Shown here in pieces: positions 16,671-25,161 of a DNA stretch of 64,000 bases. The notes beneath the pieces were generated by a model. The model had not been told where the DNA came from, ran no database searches, and saw only the letters and a list, made by a program, of their open reading frames with translations. The stretch lies in the NCBI RefSeq assembly GCF_000732485.2, contig NZ_JAQV02000003.1, positions 1 through 64,000 of the forward strand, given 5' to 3'. The position numbers were made by a program, and so were the translations under genes. The DNA comes from Bacillus sp. SJS (lineage in GTDB: Bacteria; Bacillota; Bacilli; Bacillales; Bacillaceae). Position 1 is the stretch's first letter. Each line of letters opens with the position of its first letter.

Positions 16671-17585
16671 ATGAAAAAGCTATGGATCGGCCTCGGCATC
16701 GCCCTCTCATATATCTTCATCGTCGGCTTCTTTTTCACGAATATGATGATGTTTATTAAGAAGCGGACAGACGAAGAAATTCTGGAGCGCGAAACACTGG
16801 ACGGGCATTTTATTCAAAAGGATTTCGATGAACTGAAAAAATCAGAAGTGACGATTCATTCTACCTACGGATACGACGTCAAAGGCTATCTCGTCGCCCC
16901 TTACGAGGAACGCAAATTTGTCATCATCTGCCATGGTGTTACCGTAAACCGCTATAATTCAGTCAAATACATGAATTTGTTTTTAAAGCGCGGCTACAAT
17001 GTCCTGATCTATGATCATCGCAGACACGGCGAATCAGGAGGAAAAACAACAAGCTATGGGCACTATGAAAAATATGATTTGCAGTCTGTTGTCCATTGGC
17101 TGAAAAATCAATACGGCCAGGACATTACCTTAGGAATTCACGGAGAATCCATGGGATCGGTTACGATGCTTCTTTATGCGGGGATGCTGGAGGACGGCGC
17201 TGACTTCTACATTGCCGACTGTCCATTCGACAGCCTGGAAAAACAGCTGCTCTACCGTCTGAAAGTAGAATTCCGTCTGCCCGGCTTTCTCATCATGCCG
17301 ATTGCCCGTCCTTTCATGAAATGGCGCGATGGATACTCGATTAACGAAGTTTCTCCCATAAGTTTTATTGATCAGATTAAGAACCCCGTCCTTTTTATTC
17401 ACAGCAAAGACGATGCTTACATTCCATCTGAATCGTCACAGCTGCTGTATGATAAAAAAAATGGCGCCAAGAAAATCTACTTTGCCGAAAAAGGTGACCA
17501 TGCGATGTCGTTTACGGAAAATCGGGCAGAGTATGAGCGGATTTTGGATGAGTTTTTAGAAGAGACTGTGTCGGCAAGTAACTAG
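16671..17585 (+). CDS. yqkD: Membrane-anchored alpha/beta hydrolase, YqkD paralogue 2
   Basis: 304 aa from ATG 16671 (MKKLWIGLG), 7 nt after GGAGG; an ATG at 16656 lacks a site. Same architecture as the 14061 gene: N-terminal anchor, YDHRRHGESGG, nucleophile in GIHGESMGS, Asp in SKDDAYIP, His in KGDHAMSF. Long identical stretches indicate local duplication, with the acetyltransferase-peptidase pair between the copies. Confidence 0.88.
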   Translation: MKKLWIGLGIALSYIFIVGFFFTNMMMFIKKRTDEEILERETLDGHFIQKDFDELKKSEVTIHSTYGYDVKGYLVAPYEERKFVIICHGVTVNRYNSVKYMNLFLKRGYNVLIYDHRRHGESGGKTTSYGHYEKYDLQSVVHWLKNQYGQDITLGIHGESMGSVTMLLYAGMLEDGADFYIADCPFDSLEKQLLYRLKVEFRLPGFLIMPIARPFMKWRDGYSINEVSPISFIDQIKNPVLFIHSKDDAYIPSESSQLLYDKKNGAKKIYFAEKGDHAMSFTENRAEYERILDEFLEETVSASN

Positions 17586-17611
17586 ACAGCTTATGCAAAT
17601 CTGGGAAAGCC

Positions 17612-17636
17612 GGGTCTTAAGCAAAGCTTAGGACCC
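17612..17636 (+). terminator. Terminator of yqkD paralogue 2
   Basis: 11-bp stem with one mismatch (GGGTCTTAAGC/GCTTAGGACCC), then a T-rich tail TTATCTTTATTTTC. Confidence 0.7.
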
Positions 17637-17885
17637 TTATCTTTATTTTCTTCCTGCCTGCCACTTCATTCCCCATCCATAAGCGCAGTCCATTTTTTAT
17701 GACCCTGAAAATATTCAACCAGGCCCCTGACATTAAAGGTCTGATCCTGGACATTTTCAATCATGGCTATCGCACACATCTAAAGACGCCATTATGCATG
17801 GAATACGGTCAAAAACCTTCCTGGCAGCAACAAGTATAAGCATGAGGGGCTTCATTTAGATGAAGAAGATTAAAGGAGAATCGGT
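17637..17885. other. Intergenic stretch with short unassigned frame
   Basis: No normal gene. On the minus strand 17666-17764 encodes 32 residues beginning MIENVQDQTFNVRGLVEYFQ and ending in a stop, with a protein-like composition but no ribosome site; possibly a gene remnant. Nothing else recognised. Confidence 0.35.
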
Positions 17886-18770
17886 ATGCTGAATGCAAAA
17901 GATTCGATAAAAAACCCACCAAACAACAAAATGATTCTCATCACCGGTGCCTCAAGCGGATTTGGAATGCTCACTTCCCTTGAATTAGCCAAAAAAGGCC
18001 ACAACGTGATTGCAGCTATAAGAAATATGGATAAATCAAAGGAACTTTTAAAACTAGCAGAGCAAGGCGGGTGTTCAGAAAAGATTTCGATCCATCCTCT
18101 GGATGTGACCAGTGCTGACTCGATCGAGGCACTCCAGCAGTTTCTGAAAAAGATCCGAAAGATTGATGTCCTGATCAACAACGCGGGATTTGCATTCGGA
18201 GGATTCAGTGAGGAAATTACGATGCTTGAGTTTAAAGAACAATTCGAAACGAATTTCTTTGGTGCTATCGCGGTAACTCAGGCTGTTCTTCCTTTCATGC
18301 GCGCCCAGAAAAGCGGAAAGATCATCAGCATGAGCAGCATAAGCGGACTGATCGGCTTTCCGGGTCTGTCCCCTTACGTCTCATCCAAGCATGCATTAGA
18401 GGGATTCAGTGAAAGCCTTCGTTTGGAAGTGAAACCGTTTGGCATTGATGTCATGCTGATTGAGCCGGGATCCTTTTCAACGAACATTTGGACAACCGGG
18501 AAAAAGGTGGCGGAAGTATCCATGGACCCGCATTCTCCCTACTTTTCTTATATGACAGGAATTGAAAATGAGCTCAAACGGGGAAGCGCAAAACATGGGG
18601 ATCCGATGGATGTGGTGCAATTAATAACTGTTCTATGCGAAAAACGGAGGGTGTATAAGCTCAGATATCCGATTGGAAAGGGAGTCCGCTTAACACTCCT
18701 TTTAAAAAGAGTATTGCCTTGGCGTATTTGGGAATCCATTATTCTACGCAGACTTTTGCCGAAAAAATAA
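17886..18770 (+). CDS. Short-chain dehydrogenase/reductase (YusZ-like)
   Basis: 294 aa. TGASSGFG cofactor motif near residue 20, NNAG near 97, catalytic Tyr-Lys in YVSSK near 162-166. The extended basic C-terminus (KRVLPWRIWESIILRRLLPKK) is typical of the YusZ-type/retinol-dehydrogenase-like group and may associate with membrane. AAAGGAGA ribosome site. Substrate unknown. Confidence 0.83.
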   Translation: MLNAKDSIKNPPNNKMILITGASSGFGMLTSLELAKKGHNVIAAIRNMDKSKELLKLAEQGGCSEKISIHPLDVTSADSIEALQQFLKKIRKIDVLINNAGFAFGGFSEEITMLEFKEQFETNFFGAIAVTQAVLPFMRAQKSGKIISMSSISGLIGFPGLSPYVSSKHALEGFSESLRLEVKPFGIDVMLIEPGSFSTNIWTTGKKVAEVSMDPHSPYFSYMTGIENELKRGSAKHGDPMDVVQLITVLCEKRRVYKLRYPIGKGVRLTLLLKRVLPWRIWESIILRRLLPKK

Positions 18771-18800
18771 AAAAGAACCCGTCCATCATGGGTTCTTTAA
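18771..18800. terminator. Bidirectional terminator
   Basis: AAAGAACCC...GGGTTCTTT stem between converging SDR and DUF4395 genes with A/T runs on both sides. Confidence 0.8.
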
Positions 18801-19216
18801 ACGCGGCTTGACTGTCTGCGTTGACGGTATTGCTGCCATTGGAAGCGGATAAAGCATCCAATGCAGAAGCCCAGTATTGCTATAAAGGCTGAGAGGGCAA
18901 CCATTGCCGTAAAAACATAAGCCAGAGTCATCCAATTCATGACGTACCCAATATAGCCAAGAGCAAGACAGCTAACGGCTATCGCCTGGTTAAACTGCTG
19001 CTGATCAAAATCCTCCGGAATGTATGCGGATGGCGGTTTTCTCAGGAACAGTCCGGCCGTCTTCATGACCGGATTAAATTTAAAAATCAAGCCCATCAAT
19101 CCTGCTGCTAACGGTATAAGCAGTATCCATCCCCATCCAGTAAGCCATGCTGCTAAAACAGAAAGTACGATGAACCATTGATTGGTCATAACGAGAGGTT
19201 TCGGAATGGTTTTCAT
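18797..19216 (-). CDS. DUF4395 family membrane protein
   Basis: 139 aa with about four hydrophobic segments: two near the N-terminus (FIVLSVLAAWLTGWGW, LLIPLAAGLMGLIF) and two in the C-terminal half (MTLAYVFTAMVALSAFIAIL, GFCIGCFIRF). Fits DUF4395. 35 bp downstream of the MFS gene with its own AAGGTGGG site, so possibly in the same transcript. Function unknown. Confidence 0.75.
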   Translation of the reverse strand: MKTIPKPLVMTNQWFIVLSVLAAWLTGWGWILLIPLAAGLMGLIFKFNPVMKTAGLFLRKPPSAYIPEDFDQQQFNQAIAVSCLALGYIGYVMNWMTLAYVFTAMVALSAFIAILGFCIGCFIRFQWQQYRQRRQSSRV

Positions 19217-19251
19217 AAAAAACCCACCTTACTGATTGGAATATACGTATT

Positions 19252-20511
19252 TTACACCATTCTTTTCTTTTTGGGAAACTTGCTGTTTTCTTTCTCAAGC
19301 TTCAAGTAAACGACAGATCCAGCCAGCGAAAAAAAGCTCCCCAATATGATCACAGCATGTGTACCTGCCCTTTCAGCCAAAAAACCCGCCATAAAGGCCG
19401 CGAGCGGCATAAGTGCCCATGTCATAAGCCTGCTTGTTGCCTGAACTCTCCCCAGCAAATGATCCGGTGTAAAATCTTGCCTTATTCCGGCGATACAAGG
19501 ATTCATCACCGCAGCGGCTGCCGTTCCAACTGCATTCAGTATGAGCAGCAAAAAGAATTGTTCGGTCAGACCAAATAGAAAAATGGAACACCCGCCTATA
19601 AAAGATGAGAGAAAGAGCAGCTTTCGATTTGATATCCTTTTTTTGAAGAGTCCTGCCGCCATGGCCCCCGCTACCGCGCCAGCTCCGCTGAAGGAGAGCA
19701 GCAGTCCGATTTCCCATTCAGAAAGACCAATTGTATCTTTCAAATGAAAAATCAGCATCGTCACAAAAAGAGTTGTTCCAACTACAGACAGAAGCAGCGC
19801 CATGTTCGTATAAAAAATAGGCTTCGTCTTTATGACAAATTGAAAGCCCTCCACTGCATCATTCAAAAAGGAGTGCTTTACTTTTTGAGAAATAGGAATG
19901 GATTTAATCGGGATCAATAATATGAACAAATACGCGATGAAAAAGCTAACACTGTTGATCAGCAATCCAATACCAGGATTGTACAAGCTTATTACCAGCC
20001 CGCCAATGGCCGGTGCCATTAGGACGGATGTGTTAAGGATCGCTGAATTAATGGAATTTACGGCCTGTAGATCGATTTTTCTTACGAGTTTTGGTATATA
20101 GGCAAACTGCGCAGTCTGATACACCTGGCTAAAGATTCCGATTACAAAAACACTAAAGAACAAATGCCAAATTTCCAAAGCACCAATAAGATGCAGAGTA
20201 CCCAAGATGCCTGTTAAAAGACATCTCCCTGCATCACAGATCAGGAGAAGCCTCCTTCGGTCCATCCGGTCTGCCAGGATCCCTGCCGCCGGCTGAAAGA
20301 GTATTGGCAGACGTTCGGCGGCAGCGGCAAATCCCATCATTAAAGGCGACCCCGAAAGAGCGAGTACGATCAGCGGTACAGCGATCATATAGATCTGGTC
20401 TCCGAAAAATGAAATAAAATTACCGCTCAAAAGCTTCAGGATGTTTCTATTTTTCTTTAGCTCCAATTTTGCTTCCCCAATCACATAAGCACGTTCCCCC
20501 ATCCATATCAC
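19252..20511 (-). CDS. MFS transporter (MFS_3 / enterobactin-exporter-like)
   Basis: 419 aa with 11-12 hydrophobic segments. Loop 2-3 motif GILADRMDRRRLLL is the MFS A-motif (GxxxDRxxRR). Resembles drug or siderophore exporters of the EntS/MFS_3 type. Overlaps the end of the upstream regulator by 4 bp (ATGA), so regulator and pump are made together; the regulator probably senses the exported compound. Substrate unknown. Confidence 0.83.
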   Translation of the reverse strand: MIWMGERAYVIGEAKLELKKNRNILKLLSGNFISFFGDQIYMIAVPLIVLALSGSPLMMGFAAAAERLPILFQPAAGILADRMDRRRLLLICDAGRCLLTGILGTLHLIGALEIWHLFFSVFVIGIFSQVYQTAQFAYIPKLVRKIDLQAVNSINSAILNTSVLMAPAIGGLVISLYNPGIGLLINSVSFFIAYLFILLIPIKSIPISQKVKHSFLNDAVEGFQFVIKTKPIFYTNMALLLSVVGTTLFVTMLIFHLKDTIGLSEWEIGLLLSFSGAGAVAGAMAAGLFKKRISNRKLLFLSSFIGGCSIFLFGLTEQFFLLLILNAVGTAAAAVMNPCIAGIRQDFTPDHLLGRVQATSRLMTWALMPLAAFMAGFLAERAGTHAVIILGSFFSLAGSVVYLKLEKENSKFPKKKRMV

Positions 20512-21563
20512 TTCCTGTCCAGAAATTGGTTGAGTTCTTCAGAAAGCGCTTGAAGCGAGACCTGTCTCAGGAAGTACTTAGACTCTTTTACTTCCACGAG
20601 CCTTGCTCCTTTAAGCGTTTTTAAATGATGATGAATCGTCGTTTTTCCCATCCCAAGTTCATCTGTTACTTCCTGCAGCGTCCGCCCTTTAACGGAGAGC
20701 ATTTTAATGATTTTCAATCTGATTTCATCTCCAAGCGCTTTATGTTTTTGAACGAGCGAAGCAGGCGGAATGAATGGATCATTCGGATAGATGCTTTCAT
20801 TGGATGCCGGATAAAAAAATACTTTCGTGTCTTCAAAATCCGCTTCAATATTCCACGGACGGTAAATGGTGTGGGGAATGAGCAGAACGTGATGAATACT
20901 CGGCTCAGGAGGATAAATCCTCCCCTCAGTCGCCCATTCTACAAACGGCTCAGGTTTCATTTTCGCGGCCATCTTGCTTTTCGATTCAACATCTCTTTTC
21001 AGGATTCTGTTAATTCTTTCTTCATCAGGCTTCACCGCCGCTTCATACCAGCCGGTAAGCATATGTAATAAATGCTTCTTCAGCTTTCCCGGATCCTCCT
21101 TGCACACCAGCTCAATATAAGCCGGGAAGAACGGATTCCAGCTTGCCGCTTTCTGCAGCTCAAGCAATGACGCTTCATCTCCCCCCGCAGCTTCTTTTCT
21201 CGTTTTCTGTAAGCGAGAGCCAAGGAATGGGAGACAAATACATTTGAATGCTTCATCTGAAAGGGAATTTATGGAGGCTGCGAACGATGAAAGATCCTCA
21301 AAGTCCTCTTCATGCAGCAGCTGAAGAAGCGCCTTCCATGTGTTGTTTTTCTCTGCATAATCAAGATGATCCAGCATCTCTTCCTGAAGAGAATCTTTTA
21401 TTCTCTTCCACTCTGACTCCGGCTGCTCCAGGGTTTTAATCAGCGGCGTGTTCGTAATGGCGGTAATTCCGAGTGCAGCCTCCCATAGCAGTGAATAACG
21501 GACCTCAACCTGGTAGGTTTCACGTTCTCTTCCTGTTTCAAAAACAAATTCCATTTCCATCAC
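20508..21563 (-). CDS. ArsR-family regulator with long N-terminal domain
   Basis: 351 aa, about three times a plain ArsR protein. C-terminal winged helix at about 265-345 (HKALGDEIRLKIIKMLSVKG, LGMGKTTIHHHLKTLKGARL). The first ~250 residues are alpha-rich with no cysteine metal site visible, presumably a ligand-sensing domain. First gene of the operon with the MFS pump; inverted repeats sit in its promoter region (21574-21616), consistent with autoregulation. Confidence 0.8.
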   Translation of the reverse strand: MMEMEFVFETGRERETYQVEVRYSLLWEAALGITAITNTPLIKTLEQPESEWKRIKDSLQEEMLDHLDYAEKNNTWKALLQLLHEEDFEDLSSFAASINSLSDEAFKCICLPFLGSRLQKTRKEAAGGDEASLLELQKAASWNPFFPAYIELVCKEDPGKLKKHLLHMLTGWYEAAVKPDEERINRILKRDVESKSKMAAKMKPEPFVEWATEGRIYPPEPSIHHVLLIPHTIYRPWNIEADFEDTKVFFYPASNESIYPNDPFIPPASLVQKHKALGDEIRLKIIKMLSVKGRTLQEVTDELGMGKTTIHHHLKTLKGARLVEVKESKYFLRQVSLQALSEELNQFLDRK

Positions 21564-21573
21564 CTCTCTTTTT

Positions 21574-21616
21574 ATTCTATATTTTTAGAATTGTATATTC
21601 AATAAAAATAGAATAT
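21574..21616. promoter_or_regulatory. Candidate operators of the ArsR-type regulator
   Basis: Two inverted repeats in AT-rich DNA upstream of the regulator: ATTCTA-N6-TAGAAT (21574-21591) and ATATTC-N10-GAATAT (21595-21616). They share GAAT/ATTC half-sites. Operator role is inferred from position. Confidence 0.5.
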
Positions 21617-21697
21617 TTTTGAAAAATCTTTGAACAGAAGGGATTTTTACCTTTTACAGCGAAAGAATGCTGAAACGAAAGAAAGAGGTTGGAGAGA

Positions 21698-22471
21698 TTG
21701 ATAGACTGCTTTCAAATCCCAATGAATGCGTTCAACGAGGAGCGGACCATCCGTATATATCGGCCTCCCTCCTACTCAAGCAGCAGCAAAAGCTATCCTG
21801 TCCTCTACTTGCATGACGGACAGAATGTTTTTACAGATGAATTGGCTGTTGGCGGCGTATCTCTTGAATTGGCGAAAGAATTACATAATAAACAATATGA
21901 AATCATTATTGTGGCTATTGATTTGAATCCCGCCGGAGAAGAACGAATCAACGAGTTATGCCCATGGGTCAGCGGGCCATACAGCGAAAAACTGCTTGGC
22001 AGAAAAAGCCTGGCCGGAGGGAAAGGATCCGCCTATCTTGATTTTATCGTTCATGAGCTGAAGCCCTGTATAGATCATTCATACCGGACCATACAAGACC
22101 AAACCTTTATGGCCGGCATTTCATTAGGCGGGTCCCTTTCGGTTTATGCAGCGTGTAAATATCCGCATATTTTCACGAGAGTGGCAGGGCTTTCCTCTGC
22201 TTTTTACCGCAATCAGGAAGAAATGGAGAAGCTTTTGAAAGAGGCTGACTTTGCTTCATTAAACCGTCTCTATTTGGATTGCGGGACGAATGAGGGCGGC
22301 GAACATTCAGCCATCAGTGAGGAGTTCTTATCCTCCAATCAAAGAATTTTCGAGATTCTGAGAAAGAAAACGAAGGAATCAAGATTTGAAGTCATCAATC
22401 AGGGACGTCATCACTATTCGGATTTTAAAGAAAGATTCCCCCTGGTTTTAGAATATTTGCTGAAGCCTTAA
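21698..22471 (+). CDS. Esterase-family alpha/beta hydrolase (pfam00756 type)
   Basis: 257 aa from TTG 21698, 9 nt after AAGAGG; TTG 21689 is an alternative with no room for a site. Core motifs: YPVLYLHDGQNVF, nucleophile Ser in AGISLGGSLSVY, DCGTNEGG and catalytic His in GRHHYSDFKERFP. Resembles IroE/Fes-like and esterase D-like enzymes. Divergent from the regulator/exporter operon, so a role on the same compound is possible but unproven. Confidence 0.8.
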   Translation: MIDCFQIPMNAFNEERTIRIYRPPSYSSSSKSYPVLYLHDGQNVFTDELAVGGVSLELAKELHNKQYEIIIVAIDLNPAGEERINELCPWVSGPYSEKLLGRKSLAGGKGSAYLDFIVHELKPCIDHSYRTIQDQTFMAGISLGGSLSVYAACKYPHIFTRVAGLSSAFYRNQEEMEKLLKEADFASLNRLYLDCGTNEGGEHSAISEEFLSSNQRIFEILRKKTKESRFEVINQGRHHYSDFKERFPLVLEYLLKP

Positions 22472-22495
22472 AATTTATAACCAACTTCTTTATCC

Positions 22496-22523
22496 AAAGG
22501 ATGCAATGGCTGCATCCTTTTTT
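22496..22523 (+). terminator. Terminator of esterase gene
   Basis: AAAGGATGCA-ATGGC-TGCATCCTTT stem with T6. Confidence 0.88.
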
Positions 22524-22565
22524 GTACGCTCTGAAATTTAGGCTGATATTCTTCTCTTTCGCCCA

Positions 22566-22594
22566 TTGACATGATCTTCCACAACTTATATAGT
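22566..22594 (+). promoter_or_regulatory. Sigma-A promoter of the GntR-ABC operon
   Basis: -35 TTGACA (22566-22571), 17-bp spacer, -10 TATAGT (22589-22594). Confidence 0.85.
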
Positions 22595-22613
22595 TAGTTA
22601 CATAAGTAATTAA
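22594..22613 (+). promoter_or_regulatory. GntR-type operator dyad
   Basis: TTAGTTAC-ATAA-GTAATTAA, a dyad with one mismatch covering the end of the -10 and the start site, the usual place for autorepression by YtrA-type GntR proteins. Confidence 0.65.
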
Positions 22614-22641
22614 CCAAACAACTAAAGGAGGTATTGTTCAC

Positions 22642-23004
22642 TTGATAGATGACAGCCGTCCAATTTACGTACAGATTGCAGAAAGAATTGAAAATGACAT
22701 CATTGAAGGCGGCCTGCCTGAAGAATCACAAGTCCCCTCAACCAATCAGTTCGCGGCTTTTTATCAAATTAATCCGGCTACAGCCGGTAAAGGAGTCAAT
22801 TTATTGGTCGATCAAGGAATTCTCTATAAGAAAAGAGGAGTTGGCATGTTTGTCGCTTCAGGGGCTCTTGAAAAGTTAATGGAAAAAAGAAGAGAACAGT
22901 TCTTCGAGCAATACATCAAAACGATGCTTCATGAAGCTGAAAAAATAGGCATTACAGCAGATCAGCTGAATGCGATGATTCAAAAAGGGGCGAGCATGCG
23001 ATGA
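22642..23004 (+). CDS. GntR/YtrA-family transcriptional regulator
   Basis: 120 aa from TTG 22642 behind a perfect AAAGGAGGT. Winged helix about 8-75 (SRPIYVQIAERIENDIIEGG, VPSTNQFAAFYQINPATAGK) and a short coiled C-terminus (MEKRREQFFEQYIKTMLHEAE, described at residues 77-97), typical of the small YtrA/YhcF subfamily that governs adjacent ABC transporters. Overlaps the ATPase gene by 4 bp. Confidence 0.9.
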   Translation: MIDDSRPIYVQIAERIENDIIEGGLPEESQVPSTNQFAAFYQINPATAGKGVNLLVDQGILYKKRGVGMFVASGALEKLMEKRREQFFEQYIKTMLHEAEKIGITADQLNAMIQKGASMR

Positions 23005-23897
23005 ACCATATATTAGAGGTAAAAGAACTTACAAAAACGTACGGAAAGACCGAAGCCGTTAAGGATGTAAGCTTTTCATTAGAGCCGGGTAAAATTTATG
23101 GACTTCTGGGGAGGAACGGTGCAGGAAAAACGACCATCATGAATATGATTACGGCACGGCTTTTTCCAGCAAGCGGAGACATCCGGATTTTCGGGGAAGA
23201 TCCATATGAGAACCGCGGCGTACTCAGCCAAATCTGCTTCATTAAAGAAAGCCAGAAGTACCCTGATACGTTTAACATTTCGGATTTATTTGATATTTGT
23301 TCTTCTGCTTTTCCAAACTGGGATCAGGAATATGCCGACTCTTTAATCAAAGATTTTAACCTCCCTCTTAAGCGGCGGATGAAAAAGCTTTCCCGCGGCA
23401 TGCTCTCCTCTGCAGGCATTATTGTCGGGCTTGCCAGCAGAGCACCTCTTACGATATTTGATGAACCATACCTTGGCCTTGATGCCGTCGCCAGAAATAT
23501 TTTTTACGACCGCTTAATTGAAGACTATAGCAGCCATCCCCGCACCATTATCCTATCGACGCACCTAATCGATGAAGTCAGTAAAATTTTGGAGCACGTC
23601 CTTGTCATTGATCACGGGAAGCTGATTATGAATGAAGAGGCAGATGCTATTCGCGGCAGAGCCTATACGGTCGTCGGACCTTCAATGAAAGCGGCTGAGT
23701 TTACAAAAGGGAAAAATATATTGAAAAGCGAAGCAATTGGAGGACTTGTTTCCGTTACTGTACTGGGCCGGCTGAGTCCGACAGAAAGACAGAACGCTGA
23801 TCAGCTTGGACTGGAGCTTGCCCCGGTATCCCTGCAGCAGCTGATTATCTATTTAACGAGTGCTTCAGCAGAATTAAAGGAGGAAAAGGCACAATGA
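23001..23897 (+). CDS. ABC transporter ATP-binding protein
   Basis: 298 aa. Walker A GRNGAGKTT near 38-46, signature LSRGMLSSAG (degenerate LSGGQ), Walker B LTIFDEPYLGLD, and switch His in STHLIDE. Belongs to the YtrB/YhcG type with a C-terminal extension after residue 215. Paired with GntR regulator and permease by 4-bp overlaps on both sides, so one operon. Probably responds to cell-wall-active compounds, as YtrABC-type systems do; not proven here. Confidence 0.9.
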   Translation: MNHILEVKELTKTYGKTEAVKDVSFSLEPGKIYGLLGRNGAGKTTIMNMITARLFPASGDIRIFGEDPYENRGVLSQICFIKESQKYPDTFNISDLFDICSSAFPNWDQEYADSLIKDFNLPLKRRMKKLSRGMLSSAGIIVGLASRAPLTIFDEPYLGLDAVARNIFYDRLIEDYSSHPRTIILSTHLIDEVSKILEHVLVIDHGKLIMNEEADAIRGRAYTVVGPSMKAAEFTKGKNILKSEAIGGLVSVTVLGRLSPTERQNADQLGLELAPVSLQQLIIYLTSASAELKEEKAQ

Positions 23898-24580
23898 ACC
23901 CAACTGCTGCCGTAATGAAAATTCATTTAAGATACAAACTTACGCTTTTATATTTACCATGGATTATCAGTCTCTCAAGCCTTGCTATTAACTTTCTCGT
24001 TGCTTATCTGATTCAAACCGAAGAGGGATTTTATACAGGAGGAGTCATGACTATTTTTGTGTTTATGTTTGTTTCAGGCATTGTCATTCCCTCTCAAACC
24101 TTTCCTTTTTCCCTCGATTTGAGTTTGCGGAGAAAGGATTACTTTAAAGGAACCATCTCTATTTTCTTCCTTACAAGCATGGTGACTGCTGTTCTGCTTT
24201 CTCTCTTTTCTATTATTGAAAGCCGTGTCACTGCCGGCTGGGGCTTCAATATTCACTTTTTCAGTCTGCTCGATGTGTTTAGCCAAAATCCATTTTGGCA
24301 GCTGTGGATCTTTTTTGTCCTATTAGTCTATAACTTTATGTTCGGGTTTCTTATAGCCGGTCTGTACCAGCGTTTTGGAAAAAACGGACTGTACCTTTTC
24401 TTCTCTATTCTCGTACTTCTTCTAACAGGTTTAAGCTTAGTCTTCACCTACTTTCAATGGTGGGCCCCATCTTTTGGGTATATAGCAGACCATCCAACCG
24501 CTGTTTCTTTATGGATTCTTCTCATCAGCCTGATCTTTCCTGTTTTCGCTTATTTGCTTCTTCGAAGGTCTTCCATCTAA
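23894..24580 (+). CDS. ABC transporter permease
   Basis: 228 aa with six hydrophobic segments (first about 19-38, last about 204-222). No similarity I can name beyond ABC-2-like permeases of GntR-linked systems. It is the third gene of the operon and would form a homodimer with the ATPase encoded upstream. Confidence 0.8.
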   Translation: MNPTAAVMKIHLRYKLTLLYLPWIISLSSLAINFLVAYLIQTEEGFYTGGVMTIFVFMFVSGIVIPSQTFPFSLDLSLRRKDYFKGTISIFFLTSMVTAVLLSLFSIIESRVTAGWGFNIHFFSLLDVFSQNPFWQLWIFFVLLVYNFMFGFLIAGLYQRFGKNGLYLFFSILVLLLTGLSLVFTYFQWWAPSFGYIADHPTAVSLWILLISLIFPVFAYLLLRRSSI

Positions 24581-24630
24581 TTTCCAAACAGGGCTGTCCA
24601 TAACCCCACTTGCTATTTAGATTTGTTTAG

Positions 24631-24747
24631 GCTGATTTTCACTGCAGGGCTCCCTCATCCAGGGGCGGGCAGTAAGCCTCCTCTGGCTTAAGCGCCTGAC
24701 CCTGTCCCGCTGTTCCCGCCGGAGTGTCGCCCTTCCGCTTCAATCAG
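24631..24747. repeat. Long copy of interspersed hairpin repeat
   Basis: 117-bp imperfect palindrome. The ends pair (CTGATTTTCACTGCAGGGC against GCCCTTCCGCTTCAATCAG) and the GC-rich middle holds GGGGCGGGCAGTAAGCCTCC and CCCGCTGTTCCCGCCGGAG. The end motifs recur without the middle at 10211-10283 and 60161-60225. I recall similar elements between genes in many Bacillaceae genomes; function is not known to me. Confidence 0.7.
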
Positions 24748-24760
24748 AATGACTCTAATT

Positions 24761-24797
24761 ACAGGGAAACGCTTAGAATGCGTCTCCCTGTTTTTTA
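24761..24797 (+). terminator. Terminator after ABC operon
   Basis: CAGGGAAACGC/GCGTCTCCCTG stem with one mismatch and T6, downstream of the repeat. Confidence 0.8.
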
Positions 24798-24875
24798 TCA
24801 GACTGGACGCCCTGCATTCCTTCGTAATCAGTACTGCGCGCGAAAGAAATAGATTAATTTCCCATTGTATGAGCC

Positions 24876-24907
24876 AAAAAAAGAGAAGCGCCTAAAGCGC
24901 CTCTCTC
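24876..24907 (-). terminator. Terminator of yqkB-yqkC
   Basis: Minus-strand stem AGAGAGGCGC/GCGCTTCTCT (loop TTTAG) followed by T7; 2 bp after the yqkC stop. Confidence 0.85.
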
Positions 24908-24908
24908 C

Positions 24909-25151
24909 TTAAAGTACATCCGTTACATCTTCCATATTTTCGCGCATCCAGGTGATCGCATCATCAATCGTCGGAAATTCCTGGGCCTGGAACGTCATTT
25001 CGTCCTGCAGGAGCCAGACATTCTTTTGCTCGTCATGGATTCCTCCGATTGACCAGTGCATCAGACTGAATGGATGATTGTTGTTTAAAAATGATACCCA
25101 TGTTTTGTCCTGGGCAATGTTTTTCATGGATTGGAATTTGTCTTTTTTCAT
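24909..25151 (-). CDS. yqkC: YqkC family small protein
   Basis: 80 aa, soluble, acidic C-terminus ([13 protein letters not shown]). Contains [20 protein letters not shown], a DUF2552-like pattern. Follows yqkB by 10 bp as in B. subtilis. Function unknown; pairing with an Fe-S-fold protein is conserved. Confidence 0.8.
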   Translation of the reverse strand: MKKDKFQSMKNIAQDKTWVSFLNNNHPFSLMHWSIGGIHDEQKNVWLLQDEMTFQAQEFPTIDDAITWMRENMEDVTDVL

Positions 25152-25161
25152 GGTGTCTTCC

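Noticed and set aside
17666-17764. 32-codon minus-strand frame as a gene
   Set aside because: No ribosome site, no family match; recorded only as a possible remnant.
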